Positions 1-8,955 are shown, counted from the first letter of the stretch. The stretch: 64,000 nt of DNA from Bernardetiaceae bacterium (GCA_025057115.1 JANWWZ010000011.1:27820-91819), one strand, 5' to 3'. The notes: a model not told the origin generated them from the sequence alone. A program made the numbers and translations.

Positions 1-602
1 CAATGTGCCTTGTTCATGCTTTGAAACACAACCCACCAGCGTCGCGGCGAGTATTTTCTTTTTTGCCATTGTTCGTGTCTTCACGAACAATGTTGCCTTG
101 TTCATGTTTTGAAACACAACCCACCAACATCGCGGCGAGTATTTTCTTTTTTGCCATTGTTCGTGTCTTCACGAACAATGTGCTTTATTCACGCCTTGAA
201 AAACAACCCAGCGGACGACGGCGAGTATTTTCTTTGGTTTGTACTTGCTTTTTGCGTTTTAATCACAAACGGTTGTTCGTGAGGACATGAATAATAGTAG
301 GAAAGTTGTTCGTGAGGACACGAACAACGGTGAATCAGATGGTTGTTTGTGAGGACACAAACAACGGCGAGTGAGGACACAGTAGTTGTTCGTGAGGACA
401 CAGTAGTTGTTCGTGAGGACACAGTAGTTGTTCGTGAGGACACGAACAACGGTAAAACGACGAATCACAAGTTGTTCGTGAGGACACGAACAACGGAGAG
501 TAAGGACGCAAACAGGACACGAACAACGGTGAATCAGAAGTGGTTGTTTGTGAAGACACAAACAACGGCGAGTGAGGATACAAACAGGACACGAACAATG
601 GC
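1..602. repeat. Repeat region A: tandem palindromic hairpins plus 88-bp units
   Basis: The stretch is built from palindromes with arm TTGTTCGTG, a 4-base loop (AGGA, or TCTT on this strand) and arm CACGAACAA. Perfect examples lie at 67-92, 155-180, 305-328 and 342-365. From 1 to about 240 the palindromes alternate with a roughly 55-bp core (containing GGCGAGTATTTTC and GTTTCAAA-like or TTTGAAAC segments) at an 88-bp period. From about 260 to 602 they are packed closely with short spacers such as GGTGAATCAGA. Bases 64-330 match 31025-30759 in inverted orientation. Open frames through it reflect repeat conservation and are not called as genes. The window begins inside a palindrome, so the left end of the region is not seen. 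Confidence 0.9.
373..435. repeat. 21-bp tandem half-palindrome, three copies
   Basis: Three consecutive 21-bp units start at 373, 394 and 415. Each holds GAGGACACAGTA followed by GTTGTTCGT. Each unit is only one arm and loop of the hairpin; the matching second arm appears only after the third copy. This looks like tandem expansion of a half site, with a period equal to two helical turns. Confidence 0.85.
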
Positions 603-676
603 AGAAGAATTTGACCGTTTTGTAAAGCAACCGCTAAACGAATAGCTTTTAAGGGTTGTAGACCAACTTTATCAGC
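603..676 (+). pseudogene. Displaced 3' end of a TlpA-like thioredoxin gene
   Basis: Bases 603-659 match the complement of 31068-31124, the last codons, stop and first downstream bases of the TlpA-like gene at 31082-32347, with one difference in 57 (a Leu codon became Pro). Weaker similarity continues to about 676. The fragment encodes only EEFDRFVKQPLNE and a stop at 645. It is fused to the end of repeat region A at the shared bases AGAA. It is probably the remnant of a duplicated gene end moved by recombination at the repeats, and is unlikely to be functional. From 677 to 720 I see nothing recognisable. Confidence 0.8.
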
Positions 677-720
677 CGCAAAACGACCTTGCAAAATAGT
701 CAATAATCTTGCAGAGTTGT

Positions 721-3700
721 TTATATTTTCAATCCCATTAGCAAAATGTCATCTATTTGTTCTTCTTCTCCTTGCCACTGGGCAAGATGTTTCGCAAAAG
801 CCCGTTCTTGTTCTTCAATGGGTAGGTTGCTAATTTCTATGCATAGTTGCCGAAAGCGCTTCACCGTGAGTTTTTGCTTGGTTTGGCTACTGATTTGGTC
901 GGCATAGCCGTCGCTAAACATATAAAGCACATCGCCTTTTTGAACAGCAATTTCTTGGGTAGTAAACAGGTGTCCTTCTCTTTGGAAACCTCCTACGGAA
1001 AGTCGGTCAGCTTTGTATTCCATGAGCGTGCCTTCTCTTACCAAATAAAGGGGATTATGGGCACCCGCAAATTGTATCGTTTGCGTTTGAGCATCGTAGA
1101 CGATGAGAGACATATCCATGCCGTCGCTGTTGGTACCTTTTTCTTGTTGAAGTGTTCCACGGATGTGTTGATTCATTTCATTGAGAATGACGGCGGGATC
1201 GATTTGAGTTAAGCGGGCTACAATATTGTCTAAAAGAGAAATGCCCAGCATGCTCATCATGGCTCCTGGTACGCCATGGCCTGTACAATCTGCCACCACA
1301 ACAATTGCTTTTCCATCTTTTTCAGCCAGCCAATAAAAATCGCCGCTGACGATATCTCTAGGTCGGTTCAAGATAAAGTAGCCTGCAAAAAAACGTCGAA
1401 GCGCAGAAGCATCTGGCAGCATGGCGTCTTGAATCCGCCTAGCGTATCGAATGCTGCTTGCAGTTTCTTCTTGCTGTTGGCGTATTTTATCGCGCTGTCG
1501 TTCAATTTCCTTATTTTGCCACTGGACTTGCGCCAAAGTGCGACTTAGGGCGCCGTTGAGCTCAAAAAGTTGTTCGTTAGCTTGCTCTAGTTCAAGGGAC
1601 TTTTGTTGAATAATTTCGTTTTGTTTTTTGACTTGTGCTAAAGTGCTTTCTAGCTCAGCATTGGCTTGGCTAAGCTCGCGGGTGCGCAGAGCTATTTGTT
1701 GGCTGAGTCGTTCCTTTTCGCGTTTCATGAGCCTCAGTCGCCATTCGCCAATGAGCCAGATAATCAAAATAGCAAGCAAAATGTAAAACACATAAGCCAC
1801 TACTGTGCGGTACCATGGCGATTTGATAACAAAATGATAAGAAGCCTCTTGACTAATATTACCAAATACATCGCGTGCTCGCAGGCGAAAGACGTAATGT
1901 CCTTCAGCAAGGTTGGTATATTCTTTGTCGTTGTCCGCAGTCCAATCGCTCCATTTTTTTTCCAAGCCTTCCAGTTTGTATTGGAATTGCATAGCCTGAG
2001 TGCTGTTAAAGGCGGTAGCGCTAAAAACAAAGCGAATGCGATTGAGCGAATAGGGCAGGTCTGGGCTAAACAAAGTGCTTTGCTGTGAAGTAGCTCTTCC
2101 TTCCTTGTCAGCAAAAGCGCCGTAGAAAATCACTGAATCTTGCTGGCCTATGCTTACTTGGCGAATAAGTACTTTGAAAGTAAATTGAGAAGGAATCCTT
2201 TGAGAAGGTTGGTAGCGATAAATGCCGTTGAGATCGCTTAGCCAGATGGCGGCAGTGTCTTGGGTGTAAAGTGTTTGTACTGCATGTAAGTCGTGGAGTC
2301 GCTGTAGTGAGCTTTGGTGATAGGTCCATCCGCTGTCTGTCTTTTGCCAGTAGCCTATTTCAATTTTTTTCTTGTAAAAGGAAAGAGCCCATAGGTTTCC
2401 TTGCCTATCTAAAGCGGGCAAAATAACCTTTCGCTGCTGCTTGTTATAGGGTTGATGGAAGGCAGAATCGGGAACAAACTTGCCTCCTTCGTACTTGTAA
2501 ATGCCTTTTTCAGTTGCCAGGCGAATTTGTCCGTTGAGGGTAAATAAGTGATTATCTGTAAGAGAGGGAAGTCCATCGGCAATGCCTAATTGGCGCACTT
2601 GGGGTTGCAAGGTGAATTGGTAAGTGTTGTTCTGCAAGAAACTGATTAGGTAAATGCCGTTGTTGAGTGAGGCTGCCCATAGGTTGCCGTCTTTATCTTC
2701 ACAGAGGTGGCGTATGTCATCTCGCACTCCTTCGAGGCGACCTGCGTCTATCCAATTTCCTTCTTTTCTGTAAAGGCATCGGATGCTGTAAGCCGAACCA
2801 GCGAAAACGCGGTCAGGATCTATAGCAGAACGCGTAAGGCAAAAGATGTTAGGGGGGGTCTCCTCACTTATGATGTTGGTAGCTGTTTCATTGCGAAGGA
2901 GCTTTACTCCCATGAAAGTACCTACTAGCAGGTCGCTGTCAATAGAAAGCAATGCCCAACAATCTAATTTGAATCCTGGAACGGGTTCGAATTCGGCATC
3001 GTAGAATTTTTGTTTTGCGGCATGGTGAGTGAGCTCACGAGGCACTAGCCGAAATAGTCCGCTGATGGTAGCTATGTAAATGGTGCCTTGGTGTCTTGTA
3101 ATGTCGTTTACTACTCCTTTTACTTGGTGATGGTATTCATTGAATACTGTAAGTTCCGAAGGGTACTCTAGGCGGGCAATGCCGTTGTAAAGTCCTACCC
3201 ACAGTCCATTTTGGTTGTCTTCAGCGATGCACAAAGCAAAGTCATCTGCCAATCCGTTGCGCCTGTTGTAAATTCCCAGTAATTTTCCTTGAGGGCTGAT
3301 TAGGATGATTCCCACGCCCAACATGCCGATGGCGATAGCTCTATAGTTGCCTTGTCCTACCCAACGGGCGGTATAGCTTCTAAAGTCGCGCAGCAGTTCG
3401 TCTGCTTCTGTAGTCCAGCGAGTAATTTTGTCCTGTCCTAGAATGAAAAAACCGATATTTTGCACGCATATCAACAACTCTTTTTCACCCCAAGGCAATA
3501 CTTGGCTAATCAAAGAAGCTGAAAAGGATTCGGTGCCTTTTACAGGAGTAAGAGCGCTGCCGGTCCATTTCATCAATCCGTAGTCATTTTGTTGCACGTA
3601 GAATTGGTTGCGCACTGCGTAGCCAAAGGTGAAAAAGGTAGTAGCGGGCACTACTTGCAAGTAAGGTTTTCCTTTGTTTTCCTTAAGAATGTAAATAGTT

Positions 3701-4143
3701 TCATCAGTTTGAAAAAAAACTCCTTCTGGCAGGCAGTGGACTGTCCACACATCGCTAAAGTTACGCTTGTCTTCTGGCAGCAGGGTGTGCAACGGTTCAT
3801 AGCGCATGCGTCCAAGTGAATCGGCGCGCAAATAGCCAAAGTTTTTAGATCCTCCTACGTAAATGCGTCCTTTGTCATCACAGGCAAGAGCGCGCACTAC
3901 GCTGCCCGTTCTGATAAGTTGCCATTTATTGCCATCGTATTCTAAAACGCCGTCATCATTGCCAAAGTAGAGAACCCCTCTCAAGTCTTGTGCGATAGCC
4001 CAGTTTGCCAGTCCCGCTTTGTAGAATTGAGGTAAGTAGTTATTTATAAAAGGAGCGCCTCGCTCGTAACTTTGTCCATAGCAAAACAGCTGACTCAATA
4101 GGTACAAAACAAGCCATTGCCCTGCACTTTGTAGTCGGTTCAT
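721..4143 (-). CDS. Sensor phosphatase: beta-propeller, Y_Y_Y, coiled coil, SpoIIE (PP2C-type)
   Basis: A protein of about 1140 residues. The ATG at 4143 is chosen because a signal peptide (MNRLQSAGQWLVLYLLSQLF) starts there; an upstream in-frame ATG at 4203 would add 20 residues. Repeated propeller blades such as NGLWVGLYNGIARL and NLWAASLNNGIYLI fill the periplasmic part. A Y_Y_Y-type domain (YKLEGLEKKWSDW), one membrane helix (YVFYILLAILIIWLIGEW) and a long coiled coil follow. The last 220 residues are a SpoIIE phosphatase with metal-binding segments SGDFYW, ADCTGHGVPGA and SDGYADQ. The family removes phosphate from Ser/Thr of partner proteins. The input ligand is unknown. A partner could be the SiaC-like protein at 11652-12029; this is inference. 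The same C-terminal module occurs at 47591-49081. Confidence 0.88.
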   Translation of the reverse strand: MNRLQSAGQWLVLYLLSQLFCYGQSYERGAPFINNYLPQFYKAGLANWAIAQDLRGVLYFGNDDGVLEYDGNKWQLIRTGSVVRALACDDKGRIYVGGSKNFGYLRADSLGRMRYEPLHTLLPEDKRNFSDVWTVHCLPEGVFFQTDETIYILKENKGKPYLQVVPATTFFTFGYAVRNQFYVQQNDYGLMKWTGSALTPVKGTESFSASLISQVLPWGEKELLICVQNIGFFILGQDKITRWTTEADELLRDFRSYTARWVGQGNYRAIAIGMLGVGIILISPQGKLLGIYNRRNGLADDFALCIAEDNQNGLWVGLYNGIARLEYPSELTVFNEYHHQVKGVVNDITRHQGTIYIATISGLFRLVPRELTHHAAKQKFYDAEFEPVPGFKLDCWALLSIDSDLLVGTFMGVKLLRNETATNIISEETPPNIFCLTRSAIDPDRVFAGSAYSIRCLYRKEGNWIDAGRLEGVRDDIRHLCEDKDGNLWAASLNNGIYLISFLQNNTYQFTLQPQVRQLGIADGLPSLTDNHLFTLNGQIRLATEKGIYKYEGGKFVPDSAFHQPYNKQQRKVILPALDRQGNLWALSFYKKKIEIGYWQKTDSGWTYHQSSLQRLHDLHAVQTLYTQDTAAIWLSDLNGIYRYQPSQRIPSQFTFKVLIRQVSIGQQDSVIFYGAFADKEGRATSQQSTLFSPDLPYSLNRIRFVFSATAFNSTQAMQFQYKLEGLEKKWSDWTADNDKEYTNLAEGHYVFRLRARDVFGNISQEASYHFVIKSPWYRTVVAYVFYILLAILIIWLIGEWRLRLMKREKERLSQQIALRTRELSQANAELESTLAQVKKQNEIIQQKSLELEQANEQLFELNGALSRTLAQVQWQNKEIERQRDKIRQQQEETASSIRYARRIQDAMLPDASALRRFFAGYFILNRPRDIVSGDFYWLAEKDGKAIVVVADCTGHGVPGAMMSMLGISLLDNIVARLTQIDPAVILNEMNQHIRGTLQQEKGTNSDGMDMSLIVYDAQTQTIQFAGAHNPLYLVREGTLMEYKADRLSVGGFQREGHLFTTQEIAVQKGDVLYMFSDGYADQISSQTKQKLTVKRFRQLCIEISNLPIEEQERAFAKHLAQWQGEEEQIDDILLMGLKI

Positions 4144-4432
4144 GGTCAAAGCTGCCAAATTGTTGGTCAAATATAAACCTATTTCCCTACTGCTTGCTCT
4201 CAAAGGGATAAATCAAAGGGATAAATGGCACAAAAATGACATCTAAAGAAAGATGCACTTGCAAAACGAAGGTAGAAAAAATTAGAGCAAGGAGCAATAA
4301 AATGGCTTTTTTGTATTTCTGACGCAGTAGAGCAAATTTTTTTGGGCACTTCGAGGCAAATAACTTAGCAACAAATTTTAGGCTGTGCATCTGGCAGCGC
4401 GGATTACTTTTTCACTAACAAAGGATTCGGTT

Positions 4433-4493
4433 AGAAGGCATTTTAAAGCGACGCAGTGGGAAGGCATGTATTGAACCTTAGCTAGCTGGGATG
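4433..4493. repeat. Direct repeat R1 flanking repeat remnant B
   Basis: About 60 bp beginning AGAAGGCATTTTAAAG and ending near GCTAGCTGGGATG. A diverged copy (R2) lies at 4702-4763 in the same orientation. The pair brackets the decayed hairpin repeat B. It is noncoding on both strands as far as I can see. Confidence 0.55.
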
Positions 4494-4514
4494 TAAGTCG
4501 GAAAAAAACTAACT

Positions 4515-4695
4515 TTTGTTATTGTTATGTCTTGGTGAGCAAGCCGCCTTGTTTATGTCTTGAGAAAAACAACCTACCAGTGTGGCGGCGAGTATTTTCT
4601 TTGGAAAGTGTAAAATAAAATTGCGCTTTTCCGCTTATTCTTACTTTTTGCGTTTTAATTACAATCGGTTATCCTTGAAGACACGAATAATGGCA
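4515..4695. repeat. Repeat region B: decayed copy of the hairpin family
   Basis: Aligned with region A, this stretch keeps the family order: degenerate palindrome (TTGTTATGTCTTGGTGAGCAA), GCCTTGTTTATG, the core GGCGGCGAGTATTTTCTTTG, then CTTTTTGCGTTTTAATTAC and a final degenerate palindrome with loop GAAG ending ATAATGGCAG. In place of one hairpin it carries the sequence GAAAGTGTAAAATAAAA, which is also found in inverted form twice in region D. No perfect palindrome survives, so this is probably an old inactive copy. It fills most of the gap between the SpoIIE gene and recN (4144-4879). Confidence 0.75.
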
Positions 4696-4701
4696 GGGAG
4701 T

Positions 4702-4763
4702 AGAGGGCATTTTTAAAGCCATGTGATGGGCAAGCATACGTTGAACGCTGGCTAGCGGTGCGG
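4702..4763. repeat. Direct repeat R2 flanking repeat remnant B
   Basis: Begins TAGAGGGCATTTTTAAAG and ends near GGCTAGCGGTGCGG. It aligns with R1 at 4433-4493 by eye at roughly two thirds of positions. A weaker relative may lie at 12667-12712 upstream of siaB. The rest of the intergenic space up to 4879 shows nothing else recognisable. Confidence 0.5.
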
Positions 4764-4879
4764 AGTAATTCATTGGCTAGTTGTCGGGTTGCTCTAAGTA
4801 GTTTTCAGGAAATAGCAATCTGCACTTTGGTAGGATAGAAGAAGTATTTTGTCTTCTTCCAAGAAGCGCTAATAGAACG

Positions 4880-6538
4880 TTATTGATACAATTCCATCAG
4901 TTCTTTTGCACTTTGGTAGGCGTGTTCGGAGGGATTGGCTCCTCCTATCATTTGGGCAATTTCGTGAAGCCGTTCTTGATAGCTTAGCTGGCGAATACAA
5001 CTTACAGCCCGTTGATCCGTGTCTTGCTTATACACATAGTAGTGCCTATCGCCATTGGCTGCCGTTTGTGGCAAATGGCTAATGACAAATAATTGATGAT
5101 TACGAGACATTTCCCGCAGCATTTTGCTAACTTTAATGGCAATTTCACCTGAGATTCCCGTGTCAATTTCGTCGAAAATAATAGTAGGCAGGGCAGTTTT
5201 TCCCGCTAAAACGTATTTCAAGCAAAGCATGAGACGGGAGAACTCACCACCTGAAGCTACGTTTTTCAGCGGCTCGGGGCGGATGCCTTTGTTAGCACTA
5301 AAAAGAAAACTCACAGCATCAGCTCCTTGAGGCGAAGGGGCTGTAGGAGAGATTACAATTTCCAAGCGCGCATTAGACATGCCCAGTTCTTTAAGCAAAG
5401 CATTGACTTGTTCAGCCAAAGGCATGCTAGCTTGGCGGCGGCTCTGGCTTAAGGCTTCTGCTGCTTCGCGTAAGGCATTATGAGCATGATGCACATTTTT
5501 TTCTGCTGCTGCAATAGCTTCTTCCAAATGCAAAGTCCAATTAACTTGCTCAGCCAGTCGGTTGCGAATGGCTACCAGTTCTTCTACAGTGGAGACATTG
5601 TGCTTTTTTTGGAGTAGATACAACAGATCGAGCTGAGACCTGAGCAATTGGGCTTGCTCTTGGTCAAAAAACAATTCACTTGCCTGATTTTCAATTTCCG
5701 AAACGAGGTCGCGCAGTTCTATCAGCAGGTTTTCCAATCTTTCTGCAAAAGTTTGGTAAGCAGGTGCGTAGGGAGCAATCTTTCTGACTTCACTCAAAGC
5801 ATTGCGCACAAGGGTTTCGGCAGAAGGTTCGTTATCAGCCAACAACTGGATAAGGACCGCCAACTGCTGCCTGACGGTTTCTAAGTTCTCAAACCATTCT
5901 AGTTGCTGCTCCATGCTTTCTTGGTGAATTTTTTCCAATGGCAGGCGCTGGAGCTCTTGGAGCAAATACTGGTTATAGTCTGCTTGGCGGTGGAGAGTTT
6001 CTGCTTGGGCGCGAAGATTCTGCAGATCTTGCTCAGCTTTGCGCCAGGTGTGATAGGCTTGTTGATAGGTTTTTCTAAGGGATTGGTTTTGAGCAAAATG
6101 GTCCAGCAAACTGCGCTGAAAGTCATCGGCAGCCAGTAGCAAGGTATCGTGTTGGCTGTGGATATCCATGAGTCGGCTAGTGATGCGCCGCAAGGTCTCC
6201 AGCGTAACAGGGGTATCGTTAATAAAGGCACGCGATTTTCCCAAAGGACTTACCTCGCGCCTGATAATGGACTGCGGCTGAAAATCCAAGTCAGCCTCTT
6301 GAAACAGTTCTTCTAATCCGTAGCCTTCAATGCTAAAAGAACCTTCTACTAAGCATTTTTCTCCTTCATTAAGGAGCACTTTGGTATCGGCGCGGTCACC
6401 CAAAAGTAAGCCAATTGCTCCTAACATGATGGATTTTCCAGCACCTGTTTCCCCTGTAATAACGTTGAGACGCGGGGAAGGAGTAATCTCTAAATGCTTG
6501 ATCAAAGCGTAATTTTTTATTAGCAGGTGCTTGAGCAT
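4880..6538 (-). CDS. recN: DNA repair ATPase RecN
   Basis: A 552-residue SMC-like protein of normal RecN length. Walker A GETGAGKS is at 29-36, a long coiled coil fills the middle, the ABC signature ASGGEFSR is near 428 and Walker B TIIFDEIDTG near 455. RecN helps repair double-strand breaks by holding DNA ends together with RecA. The ATG at 6538 begins MLKHLLIKNYALI, the standard family N-terminus; a longer start at 6559 would add seven residues of no family character. A box TAACTTTG on the minus strand at 6568-6561 fits a -7 promoter element, so recN may be transcribed separately from the cytochrome gene upstream. Confidence 0.97.
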   Translation of the reverse strand: MLKHLLIKNYALIKHLEITPSPRLNVITGETGAGKSIMLGAIGLLLGDRADTKVLLNEGEKCLVEGSFSIEGYGLEELFQEADLDFQPQSIIRREVSPLGKSRAFINDTPVTLETLRRITSRLMDIHSQHDTLLLAADDFQRSLLDHFAQNQSLRKTYQQAYHTWRKAEQDLQNLRAQAETLHRQADYNQYLLQELQRLPLEKIHQESMEQQLEWFENLETVRQQLAVLIQLLADNEPSAETLVRNALSEVRKIAPYAPAYQTFAERLENLLIELRDLVSEIENQASELFFDQEQAQLLRSQLDLLYLLQKKHNVSTVEELVAIRNRLAEQVNWTLHLEEAIAAAEKNVHHAHNALREAAEALSQSRRQASMPLAEQVNALLKELGMSNARLEIVISPTAPSPQGADAVSFLFSANKGIRPEPLKNVASGGEFSRLMLCLKYVLAGKTALPTIIFDEIDTGISGEIAIKVSKMLREMSRNHQLFVISHLPQTAANGDRHYYVYKQDTDQRAVSCIRQLSYQERLHEIAQMIGGANPSEHAYQSAKELMELYQ

Positions 6539-6560
6539 AGGGCAACTGCTGAAGATCACA

Positions 6561-6568
6561 CAAAGTTA
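6561..6568 (-). promoter_or_regulatory. Candidate -7 box for recN
   Basis: TAACTTTG on the minus strand, matching the Bacteroidota TAnnTTTG -7 consensus and placed 22 bases before the recN ATG in the only short gap after the cytochrome gene. No convincing -33 TTG at the usual spacing was found, so support is partial. Confidence 0.4.
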
Positions 6569-6583
6569 AGAAACCAATGCAAG

Positions 6584-7222
6584 CTATTTTCTAAGTTGGA
6601 GGGCATAGGCAGCTACAGCGCGAATTTCTTGCTCGGCGAGCGTTTTTTTGTACTTGGGCATGGCATTTTTTCCGTTGGTAATGATATGAATTACTTCTTC
6701 AAGATTTAATTTACTTTCTGCTAAGTTTTTTGCCCCTACAGCTCCTAAAGCGCCATCTATGCCATGGCAAGAGGTGCAATATACTTGGTAAATGGCTTTT
6801 CCGTGTGCTTGTAAATCATAGCCAGCTTGGGTAGGGTCGGCAAGGATAGCAGCGGTAATTGCTTGCCTGGGAGCATTGCGACTCATTTCAGCAAGTCCGT
6901 AGGAGATAACTAAGAGGGCAAAAGAAAGAATAGCTAATACCTTTTGCTTTCGCTTAAAGCCTATCACAGCCAGCGGAATGGCCGCTATTACTGCAACAAT
7001 TTTTATCCACGTGTACAGATGCACTTGCGGCAATTGCCATAGCATCACTCCACCAGTGAGCAAAAAAAGTACACTGATGACAATTTCTGGAATGCGCAAC
7101 AGTTTAGTAAAGCGGCTGAGAGCTTCTAATCGGTTCATCAGCAACAGCGTTGTTTTAACTAAGTAGATGAGCAGAAAGAGGATGACAACCAGCCTGTGGG
7201 TGTGCAAAAGTCCTGTGAACAT
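6584..7222 (-). CDS. Membrane-anchored c-type cytochrome with SirB-like membrane domain
   Basis: 212 residues from the ATG at 7222. Four or five hydrophobic segments occupy residues 1-115, with HTHRLVVILFLLIYLVKT near the start resembling SirB-type membrane proteins. A C-terminal cytochrome c domain follows with heme motif CTSCH at 149-153 and a likely axial Met in NAMPKYK near 188. The protein would carry one covalent heme on the outer face of the inner membrane and pass electrons in respiration. Its exact partner is unknown. It is encoded divergently from the SPFH gene. Confidence 0.8.
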   Translation of the reverse strand: MFTGLLHTHRLVVILFLLIYLVKTTLLLMNRLEALSRFTKLLRIPEIVISVLFLLTGGVMLWQLPQVHLYTWIKIVAVIAAIPLAVIGFKRKQKVLAILSFALLVISYGLAEMSRNAPRQAITAAILADPTQAGYDLQAHGKAIYQVYCTSCHGIDGALGAVGAKNLAESKLNLEEVIHIITNGKNAMPKYKKTLAEQEIRAVAAYALQLRK

Positions 7223-7311
7223 GGCAAAATAATTCGAATCCTCCCTCAAAAATATAGCAAGGATTTGTATATTGCCCCCAATGGTCTTTGTTTCGCTTAA
7301 CTCATTTGGCT

Positions 7312-8175
7312 ATGAAACGCATTTTGATTGTAGTGCTTGTTGTAGCAGTTGTATCAACCATATTGTTTTCTACCGTTTCTTTTACGCGCATTGATGCTGG
7401 ATATGTTGGCATCAAGGTGAAGCTTTACGGACAAGACAAAGGGGTGCAAGACATCACCGAAGTGACGGGGATTGTTTGGTACAACCCTCTTACCACGGCC
7501 ATTTACGAGTTTCCCACTTTTGTCCAGCACAAAGTATGGTCAGCTGATATTACAGAGGATAGCCCTGTTAATGAGGAATTTACTGTTACTACGCGCGACG
7601 GGCTAAGCCTTTCTTTTGACGTGGGATTGGACTACAAAGTCATCCCTGAACGGGTGCCGGATATTTTTCGCACTTATCGCAAGGACCTTAGCCAAATTAC
7701 CAACGAATTCATCCGAACAATGGTCCGCAATGCGCACAATAGCGTAGCGGCTACCTACACGGCTGAAGACATGGTTTCCCGAAGAGCAGAATTTGAGGCA
7801 GAAGTAGAAAATATTTTGCGCAAAGAAATGCAAAAAGCAGGTTTTGAACTTCAGCAAGTGGGGATTATTGGCAAGATACGCATGCCTGCTACCTTAGAAG
7901 AGGCTATTAATGCCAAAATCAAAGCCGTGCAGGATGCCATTCGAGCTGAAAATGAAAAGCAACGCATCATTGCTGAAGCGCAAAAAAGCATAGAACAAGC
8001 AAAAGGCGAAGCAGAGGCTATTAGAATCCGCGCTGAGGCAGAGGCTAATGCCAATAAGCTCATTTCCAACACCTTGTCTCCTTTGTTGATCCAAAAAATG
8101 TACATTGAAAAGTGGGATGGCAAGTTGCCTGCCTACGGACAAGTGCCACAATTGTTTAAAAATGTAGAGCGCTGA
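7312..8175 (+). CDS. SPFH/Band 7 (prohibitin-like) membrane protein
   Basis: 287 residues. The ATG at 7312 gives MKRILIVVLVVAVVSTILF, a single N-terminal anchor. The Band 7 domain spans about 30-215 (RIDAGYVGIKVKLYG, TTRDGLSLSFDVGLDYKV) and is followed by an Ala/Glu-rich coiled coil (EAEAIRIRAEAEANA) typical of prohibitin and HflK-type proteins. Such proteins form ring-like membrane scaffolds and often modulate FtsH protease. No ftsH is visible nearby. It is monocistronic by spacing. Confidence 0.9.
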   Translation: MKRILIVVLVVAVVSTILFSTVSFTRIDAGYVGIKVKLYGQDKGVQDITEVTGIVWYNPLTTAIYEFPTFVQHKVWSADITEDSPVNEEFTVTTRDGLSLSFDVGLDYKVIPERVPDIFRTYRKDLSQITNEFIRTMVRNAHNSVAATYTAEDMVSRRAEFEAEVENILRKEMQKAGFELQQVGIIGKIRMPATLEEAINAKIKAVQDAIRAENEKQRIIAEAQKSIEQAKGEAEAIRIRAEAEANANKLISNTLSPLLIQKMYIEKWDGKLPAYGQVPQLFKNVER

Positions 8176-8240
8176 GTTAATCAATCCAGAAGTTCGGCAA
8201 TTTTTTTGTACTTTTTCCAACCTACAAAAACCATTTCATT

Positions 8241-8864
8241 ATGCGTATCTACAAAAAAATAGTTGCATTTTTGATATGCCTTGTTCCCTTGACAAGTGTT
8301 GCCCAGTTGAGTTTAAACGGTGGCATCAAGCTAGGCGGTGGGTCTTCTAAAGTCAATTTTAAACGCGTACAGAACCCACAAGCAGGGGGCGCTTTTGTTC
8401 CTGGAGATGCTAAAGTAAGTTTTCACGGTGGTGCCTTTGTACAAGCCAAAGTGTTGGGTATAGTGCTGCGACCAGAACTTTACTTCACCTCCATCGGCAG
8501 CCAAGCCATTTTTGAAAGTCAAAACTTACAGCAAGTGCAAACGCAGGTCAAGAATTACAATATCAATCGCATAGACTTGCCCTTATTGGTAGGTATTGGA
8601 TTTGCCAAAGTGCTTCGCATTAATGCGGGTCCAGTGCTTAGCGCCACAGCGACCAGTAACACTACTGTCAACGAAAAACTCAATAGTGCTACCGTAGGCT
8701 TTCAAGCAGGCCTGGGGATAGATGTACTTAAATTCGGTCTCGATGTGCGCTATGAAACAGGAATTAGCAAGGTGAGCAATCAATTAAAATTGGGCAACTT
8801 TACTTTTCCTGCAGACCAGCGCATTAGCCAATTTTTATTCAGCCTTAGTTATCGCTTGTTTTAA
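8241..8864 (+). CDS. Small outer-membrane beta-barrel protein (porin-like family)
   Basis: 207 residues with a signal peptide (MRIYKKIVAFLICLVPLTSVAQ). The mature part is made of alternating strands such as SLNGGIKLGGGSSKVNF, FHGGAFVQAKVLGIVLRPELYF and GLDVRYETGIS, ending SQFLFSLSYRLF with an aromatic last residue, as outer-membrane barrels do. It resembles the outer-membrane beta-barrel domain family common in Bacteroidota. Substrate is unknown. A strong terminator follows at 8913. Confidence 0.8.
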   Translation: MRIYKKIVAFLICLVPLTSVAQLSLNGGIKLGGGSSKVNFKRVQNPQAGGAFVPGDAKVSFHGGAFVQAKVLGIVLRPELYFTSIGSQAIFESQNLQQVQTQVKNYNINRIDLPLLVGIGFAKVLRINAGPVLSATATSNTTVNEKLNSATVGFQAGLGIDVLKFGLDVRYETGISKVSNQLKLGNFTFPADQRISQFLFSLSYRLF

Positions 8865-8912
8865 GACGCTTTGGCGGTAAAGACGAAAAAATTCAAATTA
8901 AGCCAGTTCTTA

Positions 8913-8955
8913 CATCCCGACAGAAGCTATCTTTTGTCGGGATGTTTGTTGCTTT
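8913..8955 (+). terminator. Rho-independent terminator after the barrel gene
   Basis: Perfect 10-bp stem CATCCCGACA (8913-8922) with TGTCGGGATG (8935-8944), a 12-base loop and a T-rich tail TTTGTTGCTTT. It lies 48 bases after the stop of the outer-membrane protein gene. Confidence 0.85.

Noticed and set aside
3..645. Several open frames of 86-123 codons in both directions through repeat region A
   Set aside because: They are translations of the tandem hairpins (VREDT-, SSRTT-type repeats) and recur in any frame of every copy. There is no family, no start signal and no protein-like composition.
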